Below, piece after piece: positions 1 to 8,240 of a DNA stretch of 64,000 nucleotides. Source of the DNA: Chitinophagales bacterium (GTDB lineage Bacteria; Bacteroidota; Bacteroidia; Chitinophagales; BACL12); the NCBI GenBank assembly GCA_020636645.1, contig JACJXO010000004.1, positions 1 to 64,000 of the forward strand, in the 5' to 3' direction. How positions within the stretch are numbered: the first letter of the stretch is position 1; each line of letters opens with the position of its first letter. Both the position numbers and the translations under genes were made by a program. The notes under the pieces were generated by a model that saw only the letters and a program-made list of their open reading frames with translations, did not search any database and had not been told where the DNA came from.

Positions 1-117
1 GAGGGAGGATGCTGTTTGTGTAGCTTCTGATTCCTTTCCCGGAACGGCTTCTCCTTCCTGCAGCAGCTTTCTGGTCAATGCTGACAATTCCTGTTGCTGT
101 GAAGCGGCATATTTCAT
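1..117 (-). CDS. N-terminal fragment of an unidentified gene (cut by window edge)
   Basis: An open frame reads leftwards from an ATG at 117-115 (MKYAASQQQELSALTRKLLQ...) and leaves the window after 39 codons without a stop. The fragment is hydrophilic and predicted helical, with no signal peptide. The opening resembles the short extension seen before the first domain of some Bacteroidota NAD-dependent DNA ligases, but no diagnostic motif lies inside the window, so I assign no function. Base composition and orientation match the neighbouring minus-strand genes. Confidence 0.5.
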   Translation of the reverse strand, partial: MKYAASQQQELSALTRKLLQEGEAVPGKESEATQTASSL

Positions 118-446
118 GGGTGAAAATTAGGGAAAGAATACAGAACGCAGATAACAAAGACGGGAACCACAGAGGGCATGGAGTTGCACAGAGGGAACAC
201 TTTGAATAACTGACCAAACTCAAAATAGAATGTCTCTCCGGGCTTGACCCGGAGTCTCCTTCACAATCAGTAATAATAAACTGAGATGAGACTCCGGCTC
301 GGAGGCCGGAGAGACAGTAGCCGAGAGGAGACTCCGGGTCAAGCCCGGAGAAGCAGAAACTGAGGAGTTAATCAGTTCAATCCCTGCTTTCAGCAGGCAA
401 GTGTGTTCCTTATTCCGCCTTCCGTATTCCGCCCTTCGCCTTTCTT
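118..446. other. Non-coding spacer with short repeats
   Basis: About 330 bases hold no convincing gene. The left half carries the nonamer CACAGAGGG twice, at 168-176 and 187-195, in a purine-rich context. The middle carries three related palindromes, listed separately. The right part (361-446) is a C/T-rich stretch leading to the stop of the PCD gene. I see no clear promoter or terminator. Spacers built from such units are common between operons in environmental genomes. Confidence 0.6.
233..351. repeat. Three REP-like palindromes, two of them an exact inverted pair
   Basis: Unit A (236-254) and unit C (332-350) each form a 7-bp stem CTCCGGG/CCCGGAG with a 5-nt loop. A is the reverse complement of C, and the identity extends over 26 bp (235-260 against 326-351). 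Unit B (292-311) is a diverged copy with stem CTCCGG/CCGGAG and an 8-nt loop. A and C could therefore also pair with each other in a long stem enclosing B. This looks like a REP-type intergenic repeat. No transposase is nearby. No U-tract follows the hairpins, so they are not simple terminators. Confidence 0.75.
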
Positions 447-686
447 CTACCCTTCCTGATGCAGCTTATCAATAGCAGCAGCGAGTTTGCGGTCGCGGTC
501 GGTGATGGTATCGCCGGCGTCATGCGTGCACAGATGGATCTCCACCTTGTTGTACACGTTGCACCAGTTGGGATGGTGGTTATGCTTCTCTGCTAAAAAA
601 GCCACACGGGTCATGAAAGAAAAGGCTTCGGTGAAGTCTTCGAAAACGAAAGTGCGGCGCAGTTGATTGTTCTCTTCTATCCACAT
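447..686 (-). CDS. 4a-hydroxytetrahydrobiopterin dehydratase (PCD family)
   Basis: This 79-residue protein matches pterin-4a-carbinolamine dehydratase. The signature EKHNHHPNW lies near residues 33-41, followed by [19 protein letters not shown] and a C-terminal helix. The two adjacent histidines are the known catalytic residues of the family, which regenerates pterin cofactor after aromatic amino acid hydroxylation and is sometimes reported as a transcriptional co-factor. It is slightly shorter than usual (about 95-105) because the N-terminal helix is trimmed. It starts 12 nt after the pyk stop, so it is probably the last gene of an IPExxVDY-pyk-PCD unit. No pterin-dependent hydroxylase is present in the window. 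Confidence 0.88.
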   Translation of the reverse strand: MWIEENNQLRRTFVFEDFTEAFSFMTRVAFLAEKHNHHPNWCNVYNKVEIHLCTHDAGDTITDRDRKLAAAIDKLHQEG

Positions 687-698
687 GGTTCTTCGTTT

Positions 699-2129
699 TT
701 ATTCTATGATACTGATGCGGAGCACATTGGTTCGCGATGGCTGGGTGACCGGCATGGTACCCAGGTTGAGCACAATGTCTCCCTTTTGTAACAGTTTCTT
801 TCCTTTGAGTACTTCCTGCACGTCCATGAAGGTTTCGTAGGTGCCTTTCAGGCGGGTGTAGTAAAATGCCTTGACACCCCAGAGCAGGTTGAGTGTATTG
901 ACGATCTCCTGGTTGTTCGTAAAGATGTAGATGGCAGCACGAGGTCTGGAACTGGAAACCATGAAAGCAGTGTAACCCGTCTTGGTCATTCCCATGATGG
1001 CACGGGCGCCTACTTCATCGGCCATGTTGCAGGAATTGTAGCAGACGGCATCGCTCAGGAAGGTGCGGCTCTTCGGATCAGCTACATGCCTGCGGTTGTA
1101 GATGATGTCTTCCTTCTCTGCTTTGTTGATGATGCGTGACATGGTCTTCACCACCAGTTCGGGGTGCTGCCCCATAGCGGTCTCACCACTCAGCATGACG
1201 GCATCGGCACCATCCATGACCGCATTGGCCACATCTGTTACTTCTGCCCTGGTCGGTCTGGCCTGTTCTATCATACTCTCCATCATCTGGGTGGCGATGA
1301 TGACCGGCTTGGCCTTCTTACCGCATTTGGTGACGATGGATTTCTGTATGAAAGGCACGTTCTCTACCGGCATTTCCACGCCGAGATCTCCGCGGGCCAC
1401 CATGACGGCATCGGTAGCGTCGATGATGGCATCGATGTTCCGGAAGCCTTCCGGTTTTTCGATCTTGGCGATGACCTTGGTGAGTTTGCCGTGCTTGCGG
1501 ATGATGTTCTTCAGGTGGATGATGTCTTCCGCCTTTCTCACAAATGACAAGGCCACCCAGTGGGCACCATTCTCCAGTGCAAAGAGCAGGTCCTCATGGT
1601 CCTTTTCTGTCAGACTGGGAATGGACACATTGGTATCAGGCAGGTTCACTCCTTTCCTGCTGCTCAGCACACCCGGGTGGATGATGCGCACGGTCACCTT
1701 ATCTTTTTTGTTGGAGGTAAGTACCCTGCCTTCTATTTTGCCATCGTCTATCAGGATGGTATCGCCGGGCTCCACATCTTTTGCAAAGGCGGGATAGGTG
1801 ATATACACCTGTTCATTATTACCGAGCAGTTCTTTGGTGGTGATGATGAGTTCTGCATTCTTCTTCAGCGGCGGAAGATTTTCCTCCACCATCCCCAACC
1901 GGATCTTGGGTCCCTGCAGATCGGCCAGGATGGCAACGTATGTGCCAAGGTCCTTGTTGATCTTCCGGATCAGTTTTATCGTCTTCTTGTGGTAGGCATG
2001 ATCGCCGTGCGACATATTCAGGCGGAACACATCCACCCCGCTTTGTACGAGCTTGCGGATCATCTCCTCATTGCCAGATGCGGGTCCCAGGGTGGCAATG
2101 ATCTTGGTTCTGTGATCGTGTCGGGTCAT
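699..2129 (-). CDS. pyk: Pyruvate kinase
   Basis: The 476-residue protein converts phosphoenolpyruvate and ADP to pyruvate and ATP in the last step of glycolysis. Family motifs run in order: KIIATLGPAS at the start, LADLQGPKIR of the active site, the B domain, IEKPEGFRNID with the catalytic lysine, VARGDLGVEMP, then MMESMI and PTRAEVTDVANAVMDGADAVMLSGETA-type blocks, and a C-terminal domain typical of the allosteric type. I chose the ATG at 2129, giving MTRHDHRTKIIATLG. The frame stays open upstream, but those residues overlap the preceding gene and match nothing. The ATG lies next to the stop of the IPExxVDY gene, so translation is probably coupled. Confidence 0.95.
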   Translation of the reverse strand: MTRHDHRTKIIATLGPASGNEEMIRKLVQSGVDVFRLNMSHGDHAYHKKTIKLIRKINKDLGTYVAILADLQGPKIRLGMVEENLPPLKKNAELIITTKELLGNNEQVYITYPAFAKDVEPGDTILIDDGKIEGRVLTSNKKDKVTVRIIHPGVLSSRKGVNLPDTNVSIPSLTEKDHEDLLFALENGAHWVALSFVRKAEDIIHLKNIIRKHGKLTKVIAKIEKPEGFRNIDAIIDATDAVMVARGDLGVEMPVENVPFIQKSIVTKCGKKAKPVIIATQMMESMIEQARPTRAEVTDVANAVMDGADAVMLSGETAMGQHPELVVKTMSRIINKAEKEDIIYNRRHVADPKSRTFLSDAVCYNSCNMADEVGARAIMGMTKTGYTAFMVSSSRPRAAIYIFTNNQEIVNTLNLLWGVKAFYYTRLKGTYETFMDVQEVLKGKKLLQKGDIVLNLGTMPVTQPSRTNVLRISIIE

Positions 2130-2130
2130 A

Positions 2131-2544
2131 TTACAATTGAAACAGGTCCTTATTCCTGATTGTTTTGGGTTCGATGCCGATGACCGCCTGCACATCCGGT
2201 AATTGTTTCAGTGCGGTGGCGATGTCTTCACGCCTGTCCAGGTACCAGCTGCCTTTGATCATGAGGAAGTAGTCTATCTTCTTCCATTCAGGAGCATAGT
2301 GGGTACCGTTGTATTTGTTCTGGATCAGGTAAAAGGCCGAATGCGTGATGGGCTCTTCGCAGAGGAAACAACTGAACTGCGGCTGTCCGGTCTCTCCGGG
2401 AGGAGCAATGTCATCCTGCCTGACCAGCCGGATGCCCAGGTGCCGGTTCAGTTGCCAGCCCAGGCGATAGTCGGGGATGGCGCAGACAAGTCCCTGCAGC
2501 AGAAAGTCTGTATCACGTTCGAACCGCAGTTGTGTTTTCTTCAT
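2131..2544 (-). CDS. IPExxVDY family protein
   Basis: A 137-residue protein of a small family known from Bacteroidota and of unknown biochemical role. It has the N-terminal block CAIPDYRLGWQLN and the signature region APEWKKIDYFLMI, a variant of the IPE..VDY motif that names the family (Ala for Ile, Ile for Val). The C-terminus ends in KTIRNKDLFQL, also typical. No signal peptide or membrane segment is visible. It lies immediately upstream of pyk and ends within 2 nt of its start, an association I recall from other Bacteroidota, which suggests co-expression rather than a proven role in glycolysis. Confidence 0.85.
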   Translation of the reverse strand: MKKTQLRFERDTDFLLQGLVCAIPDYRLGWQLNRHLGIRLVRQDDIAPPGETGQPQFSCFLCEEPITHSAFYLIQNKYNGTHYAPEWKKIDYFLMIKGSWYLDRREDIATALKQLPDVQAVIGIEPKTIRNKDLFQL

Positions 2545-2564
2545 CGGTCGATGGTAAAATTACG

Positions 2565-4400
2565 ATGAAAGCAGAGAAAGGGGTCCGCTGTTTTATCCAT
2601 ATTTTTAAAGCCGTTTTGGCTTCCGGAAAAGACAAGAACAAACCATCCCGACTTACGGGCAGCTCAGATACTGCTTTATTGCGCAGGTTGCTGGGATATG
2701 CCGGTCCTTACAGAAAGCAATTTATCCTCTCTGCACTTTTAGCCATTTTACTGGCCATACTGGGTCCGCTCCGACCTTACCTGGTACAACTTACTGTAGA
2801 TCGGTACATCTTTCCCAAAGATCTGCATGGCCTCATCATCATTTCACTTATTTCACTGGCAGTGCTGGTAGTGGAATCATATTTGCGATACCAGTTCCTG
2901 TACATCACCAACTGGCTGGGGCAGCATGTGGTCAGGAATCTGCGGATGCGGGTGTTCAACCACACCATCCGTTTGCGGCTGTCCTATTTTGATAAAACAC
3001 CGGTAGGTACTTCCACTACCCGGACCATCAATGACCTCGAGACCATCAACTCGGTGTTCACGGAAGGTATCATTCAGATCATCGCCGATCTGCTCACTAT
3101 CATCTTCGTGATCAGCTTCATGCTGTACAGCAACTGGCGGCTCACCCTCATCTGTCTGATCAGTTTTCCGCTCATCCTCTATGCGACCTATGTCTTCAAA
3201 GAGGGCATCAAAAAGACCTACCAGAGTGTGCGCACCCAGGTGGCTTTGCTGAATGCCTTTCTGCAGGAACGCATCACCGGCATGAAGGTGGTACAGGCAT
3301 TCACTGCAGAAGAACGGGAATACAAAAAATTCCAGGCCATCAACAACGAGCACCGCAAGGCGAACATTCGTTCGGTGTGGTACTACTCCATTTTCTTTCC
3401 GGTAGTGGAGATCATCACCTCACTGGCCATGGCTTTGCTGGTATGGTATGGGGCGAAGGATGTGATGCGAGACCTGGCCACCGTTGGACAGATCACTGCG
3501 TTCATTCTTTATCTGAATATGTTGTTCCGTCCGCTGCGTATGCTGGCCGATAAATTCAATACGTTGCAGATGGGATTTGTTGCTGCCGACAGGGTATTTC
3601 ATGTGCTCGACAACCGGGAGATGATCGATGATACCGGCAAGCAGGAAGCACCGCATTTCAAAGGCGAGATCGTATTCGATCATATCTGGTTCGCCTATCG
3701 GGAAGAAGACTGGGTACTTCAGGATCTCCACCTGCATATTCCTGCCGGCGAGACCTGGGCAGTAGTGGGTGCCACCGGTGCCGGAAAGTCCAGCCTCATC
3801 AATATCCTGAACAGGTTCTATCCCATTCAGAAAGGACAGATCAGTATAGATGGAACGCCCATCACGGAATATGATCTTCGCAGTCTGCGCAGGCAGATCG
3901 GCATGGTGCAGCAGGATGTTTTCCTGTTCTCCGGAAGTGTGCATGAGAACATCACCCTGCATAATGAGCACATCAGCAGAGAACAGGTAATAGAAGCGGC
4001 AAAAATGCTGGGGGCGCATGAATTCATCATGCAGCTTCCGGGTAATTACGATTATCAGGTCATGGAGAGAGGAGCAACCTTATCATTAGGTCAGCGACAA
4101 CTCATTTCATTCATCCGTGCCCTGGTCTATGATCCTTCCATACTGATCCTGGATGAAGCCACCAGCAGTGTGGATGTAGAGACCGAACAGATCATTCAGC
4201 ATGCTGTAGAGAATCTGATAGCCAAACGCACGTCCATCATCATCGCACACCGGCTCAGCACCATTCAGCATGCCGATAATATCCTGGTAATGGATAAGGG
4301 GAAGGTGGTGGAATCAGGCAATCATGTTACACTGCTGGAAAAGGATGGGGCCTACAAGAGATTGTACGAACTGCAGTTCTCGCAGCCAGCAGTACCATAA
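2565..4400 (+). CDS. ABC exporter, fused permease and ATPase (MsbA-like)
   Basis: A 611-residue half-transporter with six membrane segments (about residues 45-330) and a C-terminal ATPase. Walker A is GATGAGKSS near residue 402, the signature is LSLGQRQ near 506 (canonical LSGGQ with Leu for Gly), and Walker B is ILILDEATSS near 526, followed by the switch histidine in IIIAHRLST. Such proteins form homodimers or heterodimers in the inner membrane and export lipids, lipid A precursors or drugs; the substrate cannot be read from sequence. The ATG at 2565 lies only 20 nt from the divergent IPExxVDY start, and the first 30 or so residues match nothing obvious, so the true start may be further in. 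No second half-transporter is adjacent. Confidence 0.9.
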   Translation: MKAEKGVRCFIHIFKAVLASGKDKNKPSRLTGSSDTALLRRLLGYAGPYRKQFILSALLAILLAILGPLRPYLVQLTVDRYIFPKDLHGLIIISLISLAVLVVESYLRYQFLYITNWLGQHVVRNLRMRVFNHTIRLRLSYFDKTPVGTSTTRTINDLETINSVFTEGIIQIIADLLTIIFVISFMLYSNWRLTLICLISFPLILYATYVFKEGIKKTYQSVRTQVALLNAFLQERITGMKVVQAFTAEEREYKKFQAINNEHRKANIRSVWYYSIFFPVVEIITSLAMALLVWYGAKDVMRDLATVGQITAFILYLNMLFRPLRMLADKFNTLQMGFVAADRVFHVLDNREMIDDTGKQEAPHFKGEIVFDHIWFAYREEDWVLQDLHLHIPAGETWAVVGATGAGKSSLINILNRFYPIQKGQISIDGTPITEYDLRSLRRQIGMVQQDVFLFSGSVHENITLHNEHISREQVIEAAKMLGAHEFIMQLPGNYDYQVMERGATLSLGQRQLISFIRALVYDPSILILDEATSSVDVETEQIIQHAVENLIAKRTSIIIAHRLSTIQHADNILVMDKGKVVESGNHVTLLEKDGAYKRLYELQFSQPAVP

Positions 4401-4426
4401 AAAAAAGACGGGACCGAAGTCCCGCC
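4401..4426 (-). terminator. Rho-independent terminator of the HU gene
   Basis: Read on the minus strand, a 6-bp GC stem (CGGGAC/GTCCCG, arms 4409-4414 and 4419-4424) closed by a 4-nt loop is followed by a run of T residues. It lies 26 nt after the HU stop. On the plus strand the A-run precedes the stem, so the signal serves HU rather than the ABC exporter. Confidence 0.85.
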
Positions 4427-4451
4427 CTTTGCAAACCTGATTTGGTTGAAA

Positions 4452-4721
4452 TCAAACAGCAGAAGAAAGTTCCTTACCTGCCTTGAAGCGTACTACTTTC
4501 TTGGCGGCAATTTTAATGGTTGCTCCGGTTTGCGGGTTACGTCCTGTGCGGGCGGCACGTTTGGTCACTGAAAAGGTACCGAAACCAACGAGGGTTACTT
4601 TGTTGCCTTTCTTCAGGGTCTTGCGCACACTGGTCATCAGGCTGTCAAGAGCGGCAGCGGCTTGTACCTTGGTGATGCCGGCATCAGCGGCCATAGCATC
4701 GATCAATTCGCCTTTGTTCAT
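4452..4721 (-). CDS. HU-family DNA-binding protein
   Basis: An 89-residue histone-like protein with the full HU pattern: [18 protein letters not shown] at the start, the [11 protein letters not shown] core, the DNA-binding arm [12 protein letters not shown] with the conserved proline, and [13 protein letters not shown] at the end. HU dimers bend and compact DNA without strong sequence specificity. It is monocistronic, with its own promoter (4760-4790) and terminator (4401-4426), and sits in an AT-rich spacer. A second, more divergent HU-like protein is encoded at 9384-9680. Confidence 0.95.
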   Translation of the reverse strand: MNKGELIDAMAADAGITKVQAAAALDSLMTSVRKTLKKGNKVTLVGFGTFSVTKRAARTGRNPQTGATIKIAAKKVVRFKAGKELSSAV

Positions 4722-4759
4722 TTTGTTTGTTATTTATTTGTGATTAAAGCTTGTAGCGC

Positions 4760-4790
4760 CAAATTTATGGACATTACCTGCAATCCAAAA
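4760..4790 (-). promoter_or_regulatory. Promoter of the HU gene, Bacteroidota type
   Basis: On the minus strand TTTTG (4790-4786) is followed after exactly 18 nt by TAAATTTG (4767-4760), matching the -33 and TAnnTTTG -7 elements of the Bacteroidota housekeeping sigma factor. The predicted transcript starts near 4753, giving a leader of about 30 nt. The same TTTTG-18-TAnnTTTG layout stands before rpsT at 46120-46150. Confidence 0.7.
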
Positions 4791-4916
4791 TCTAATACCC
4801 TCTAAAATATATGCCTTTCAACACCTTATTCACATTAGTTTTATATTCATGTTTCAACTAATTGGTAAACAATAATTTATCTATTTACATTTTTTATTAA
4901 ATATTCTTTAGGGTGT

Positions 4917-4948
4917 CCTGAAAATGCACTAATCACAAGGGTTTCAGG
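4917..4948. other. Weak inverted repeat in the spacer downstream of recG
   Basis: CCTGAAA (4917-4923) and TTTCAGG (4942-4948) are inverted around an 18-nt loop, 27 nt beyond the recG stop. There is no U-run directly after the stem, so it is at best a poor terminator. The rest of the spacer from 4791 to 4916 is strongly AT-rich and shows no gene. Confidence 0.3.
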
Positions 4949-4974
4949 CGATATACACCCGGGCAGGTCTTTGT

Positions 4975-7080
4975 TCAGGAAACCTTTCCCCACCATTTTT
5001 CGCCGGACTGCAGGTCATCCAGGTGGCGACGAAGGCCGGCTTGACCGGGTTGTTCCAGCAGCGGATCGGTGTCCAGAACTTCTATGGCTGCATCGCGGGC
5101 GGCCTGCAGCACATTGACATCATGACGAAGGTCTGCCAGTTTGAACAGCGGCTGTCCGCTTTGTCTGGTGCCTTCGATCTCGCCGGGGCCACGCAACTGC
5201 ATGTCCACCTCAGCAATGACAAAACCGTCGTTGGTAGAGGTCATTGTTTTGATGCGGGTGCGTCCATCCTTTGAAAGTTTTTCACCAGTCATCAGGATAC
5301 AAAAAGACTGATGCGCACCACGACCAACCCTTCCCCGCAACTGATGGAGCTGTGCAAGTCCGAACCGCTCGGCATTTTCTATGACCATGACAGTGGCGTT
5401 CGGCACATTCACACCTACTTCAATGACGGTAGTAGAGACCAGAATATTGGTCTTGCCTTCCACGAATCTTTTCATCTCGAATTCCTTATCATCCGCAGGC
5501 ATTCGGCCGTGTACCATACCAATGGTGAATTGTGGTCGGGGAAAATCACGTTCCAGCCCGCGATACCCTTCCATCAGGTTATTCAGGTCCAGCTTTTCTG
5601 ATTCGTCTATCAGCGGATAGACAATATAAACCTGTCTTCCTTCCAGGATCTGTTCACGCAAAAAACCGAACATGCGCAGCCTCATGCTTTCAGCATAGTG
5701 AACTGTTTTGATCGGCTTCCGGCCGGGAGGCAGTTCATCTATGACAGACACATCCAGATCGCCGTAATAGGTCATAGACAATGTTCTCGGAATGGGGGTA
5801 GCTGTCATGACAAGTATGTGCGGAGGCTGGTGATTCTTGGTCCACATACGGGCACGTTGTTCCACACCAAAACGATGCTGTTCATCAATGACCACCAGAC
5901 CGAGGTTACCGAACACCACAGTATCTTCTATGAGTGCATGGGTACCCAGCAGCAGGTGGATACTGCCATCGGCAATACCGGCCAGTACTTCTTTTCTTTC
6001 CTTCCCCTTCACCGTACCTGTGAGCAGAGCCACTTTTATATCAAATGGTGCCAGCAAGGCAGTGAAGGTTTCCATATGCTGACGAGCCAGTATCTCTGTA
6101 GGCGCCATCAGGCAGGCCTGGTAATCATTATCAACCGCCATCAACATCGTCATCAGTGCCACCAGCGTTTTACCGCTTCCCACATCGCCCTGCAACAGCC
6201 GGTTCATCTGATGGCCGCTCACCACATCTTTTCTGATCTCTCTCAATACTTTTTTCTGCGCATCGGTCAGTTCAAAGGGAAGACCTTCTTCATAGAAGCG
6301 CACGAACAATCCATCAATTCTGGTAAAGGGTATGCCACTGAATTTTTGCTGCCGGTCTGTTCTGGTTCTGAGCATACGCACCTGATCTACGAACAGCTCT
6401 TCAAATTTGAGACGGCGAATAGCCTGGTCTGCTTCCTGCTGACTGGCGGGATGGTGGATCCTGTTCAGTGCGCTGTATCGTTCGGTCAGACGAAATGCTT
6501 CCAGTACCCGGGTGGGAATACATTCGGGTGTATCGGTAGGGTGCAATTGATCCAGCAATGCCTTGGTCATTTTACCCATCAGTTTACTGCTGAATCCTTT
6601 CGACTTCAGCTTATCCGGAACCGAGTACACCGGTTCAAGTTTTCCGGCGCCTCCCTGATCTTCCTGCCCGGCCAGCTCCACTTCCGGGTGTGATATGCTC
6701 AGCTTCTTATTGAAGAGATTGGGTCTTCCATATACATTATAGGTAGTACCTTCTTTCAGAAATTTTTTAAGCCAGGAGATGCCGTTGAACCAGATGACTT
6801 CAATTGATCCGCTGCTGTCATGCAATCTGGCGGTGATCCTGGTGGCACGAACACCACCAGCCGGGTTGATATGGGTGAGTGTTCCTCTCAGCAATACAGC
6901 ACCACTGTCTGGTTGGATATCTGCAATGCGCACCACGGTGGTCTTGTCTTCATAGCGATAAGGGAAGTATTCCAGCAGATCGCCGAAAGTTTGCAGCTGC
7001 ATATGTGCAGCCATGTCTTTGGCCCGGTTTTCACCAACGCCTTTCAGATATGTCAGGGGTGTTCGGAGATATCGACTCAT
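4975..7080 (-). CDS. recG: ATP-dependent DNA helicase RecG
   Basis: A 701-residue superfamily 2 helicase that remodels stalled forks and branched DNA. The order is typical: an N-terminal wedge/OB domain beginning LRTPLTYLKGVG, Walker A GDVGSGKT (about residue 298), DEQH box VVIDEQHRFG (about 397), a TATPIPRT motif, and GRVGRG near the C-terminal helicase motifs. I chose the ATG at 7080 (MSRYLRTPLTYL); the frame extends upstream only through a TTG at 7092. An exact TAnnTTTG -7 element (TATTTTTG, 7097-7090 on the minus strand) lies ten bases before the start, so a very short leader is possible, although no -33 partner is evident. It may also be read through from gldD 41 nt upstream. Confidence 0.95.
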   Translation of the reverse strand: MSRYLRTPLTYLKGVGENRAKDMAAHMQLQTFGDLLEYFPYRYEDKTTVVRIADIQPDSGAVLLRGTLTHINPAGGVRATRITARLHDSSGSIEVIWFNGISWLKKFLKEGTTYNVYGRPNLFNKKLSISHPEVELAGQEDQGGAGKLEPVYSVPDKLKSKGFSSKLMGKMTKALLDQLHPTDTPECIPTRVLEAFRLTERYSALNRIHHPASQQEADQAIRRLKFEELFVDQVRMLRTRTDRQQKFSGIPFTRIDGLFVRFYEEGLPFELTDAQKKVLREIRKDVVSGHQMNRLLQGDVGSGKTLVALMTMLMAVDNDYQACLMAPTEILARQHMETFTALLAPFDIKVALLTGTVKGKERKEVLAGIADGSIHLLLGTHALIEDTVVFGNLGLVVIDEQHRFGVEQRARMWTKNHQPPHILVMTATPIPRTLSMTYYGDLDVSVIDELPPGRKPIKTVHYAESMRLRMFGFLREQILEGRQVYIVYPLIDESEKLDLNNLMEGYRGLERDFPRPQFTIGMVHGRMPADDKEFEMKRFVEGKTNILVSTTVIEVGVNVPNATVMVIENAERFGLAQLHQLRGRVGRGAHQSFCILMTGEKLSKDGRTRIKTMTSTNDGFVIAEVDMQLRGPGEIEGTRQSGQPLFKLADLRHDVNVLQAARDAAIEVLDTDPLLEQPGQAGLRRHLDDLQSGEKWWGKVS

Positions 7081-7121
7081 GGCCGGTCTCAAAAATACAC
7101 AATGCCTTCGGGCGATGGTTC

Positions 7122-7718
7122 TTACTGCCAGCGCCAGCTGTCCAGCATCCTGTCAATATCATCTACCATGAACCGGATCACAGGCTGCAGTGAGTCTGCA
7201 TTCGGATGGGCATAGAAGTAGAGTGCACCGCGAACAAAATGTTGCGTGGTGTCTGTGATAAAGAACTGGATATTACTGGCAGCATCTCCGCCCACATAAT
7301 AGATAAGTCCAACCCCACCATGACCATTATCCAGCTCCCGTGGCTGGATATAATCGGCCTTATTGGTATGCTTATAGGTGAGGCGATAAGCATCTTCCAT
7401 CAGGTTGAGAAGAGACATGCGCTGATCAAGTTCTTTATAACTCAGGTAGATGGTGGCATTCAGGGTATCGCAGATGAGATTGAACCAGCAGTTACCCGAC
7501 ACATCTTCCTCAAAAAATTTTTCTTTCTTTTCCACCCGCATATAATCGGGTAATTCAAAAGTGTACGGGCAGTCCTGTGGCTGATAGACATAATGTCCGG
7601 TATCTGTCGGGAAGTGGATACGCGGGTATCCTGCAGGTTTTGGCGACTGATCCGTGTGGCAGGAGATCAGAACGGCCGACAAACTCAGCAACAGGAAAAA
7701 GATCAGACTTTTGTACAT
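7122..7718 (-). CDS. gldD: Gliding-motility lipoprotein GldD
   Basis: A 198-residue lipoprotein with a hydrophobic signal ending in LISC (Cys20 as the lipid site). The mature part has the GldD pattern: SPKPAGYPRIHFP, then YQPQDCPYTFELPDYM, NCWFNLICDTLNATIYLSY, and a C-terminal FFITDTTQHFVRGALYFYA block. GldD is needed for gliding and type IX secretion in Flavobacterium, where it is encoded with gldE and close to ssb and mutY. Here ssb and mutY lie just upstream but gldE is missing from between them. A terminator-like hairpin separates it from ssb and nearly touches its start codon. Confidence 0.87.
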   Translation of the reverse strand: MYKSLIFFLLLSLSAVLISCHTDQSPKPAGYPRIHFPTDTGHYVYQPQDCPYTFELPDYMRVEKKEKFFEEDVSGNCWFNLICDTLNATIYLSYKELDQRMSLLNLMEDAYRLTYKHTNKADYIQPRELDNGHGGVGLIYYVGGDAASNIQFFITDTTQHFVRGALYFYAHPNADSLQPVIRFMVDDIDRMLDSWRWQ

Positions 7719-7724
7719 ATATAA

Positions 7725-7752
7725 AAAAATAAGCCGGGGTCAGGCCCCGGCT
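7725..7752 (-). terminator. Terminator of ssb, ending just before the gldD start
   Basis: On the minus strand an 8-bp GC-rich stem (arms 7745-7752 and 7732-7739, loop 7740-7744) is followed by a T-rich run from 7731 to about 7724. It lies 17 nt after the ssb stop. The gldD ATG begins at 7718, only 13 nt beyond the stem, so the hairpin would sit in any gldD leader transcribed from upstream. Confidence 0.8.
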
Positions 7753-7769
7753 GTTGGATAACTGTTCGA

Positions 7770-8204
7770 TCAGAATGGCAGGTCGTCATCAGCCTGGTCA
7801 ACACCAGTAGTGACGCCGCTGTCCTGATTCACATTATAGTTGTCATCGTTCGGATATCCGCCACCGTTATCGCTCTTACGATCCAGCAGGGTAAAGCTGT
7901 CTGCAATGATCTCCGTTACATAACGCTTGTTGCCTTCCTTGTCTTCCCAGGAACGACTCTTGATCTTACCTTCCAGGTACACCTTGCTGCCTTTTCTGAG
8001 CAGCTTTCCGGCAATGTCTGCCAGCTTACCCCACATGGCAATATTGTGCCACTCTGTGTGATCAGCCTTGTTTCCGTTCTTGTCGCGGTAAACCTCTGTT
8101 GTAGCCAGTGTAAAGTTGGCCACCATGTTACCACCTTCGAAATTCCTGAGCTCGGGATCCTTACCTAAATTACCTACGAGAATGACTTTGTTAACTCCAC
8201 TCAT
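7770..8204 (-). CDS. ssb: Single-stranded DNA-binding protein
   Basis: A 144-residue SSB with an N-terminal OB fold (about residues 1-105; GVNKVILVGNLGKDPELR, then FTLATTEVYRDKNG, EWHNIAMWGKLAD, GSKVYLEGKIKSRSW). A short Gly/Asn/Asp-rich linker follows, and then the acidic tip DDDLPF that recruits repair proteins such as RecG and RecO. It starts 36 nt after mutY and ends at a strong terminator, so mutY-ssb is probably one unit. Confidence 0.96.
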   Translation of the reverse strand: MSGVNKVILVGNLGKDPELRNFEGGNMVANFTLATTEVYRDKNGNKADHTEWHNIAMWGKLADIAGKLLRKGSKVYLEGKIKSRSWEDKEGNKRYVTEIIADSFTLLDRKSDNGGGYPNDDNYNVNQDSGVTTGVDQADDDLPF

Positions 8205-8240
8205 AAAATTTGTTTTAACGTATGATTAATTGCAGCTAAG

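Noticed and set aside
118..446. A possible CRISPR array or tRNA in the first spacer
   Set aside because: The repeats are palindromic and inverted, only three in number and unequally spaced; no cloverleaf or cas gene is visible.
5698..6693. A 331-codon open frame on the plus strand opposite recG
   Set aside because: It is the antisense of a strongly conserved helicase; the translation is rich in His, Cys and Gln with no recognisable domain.
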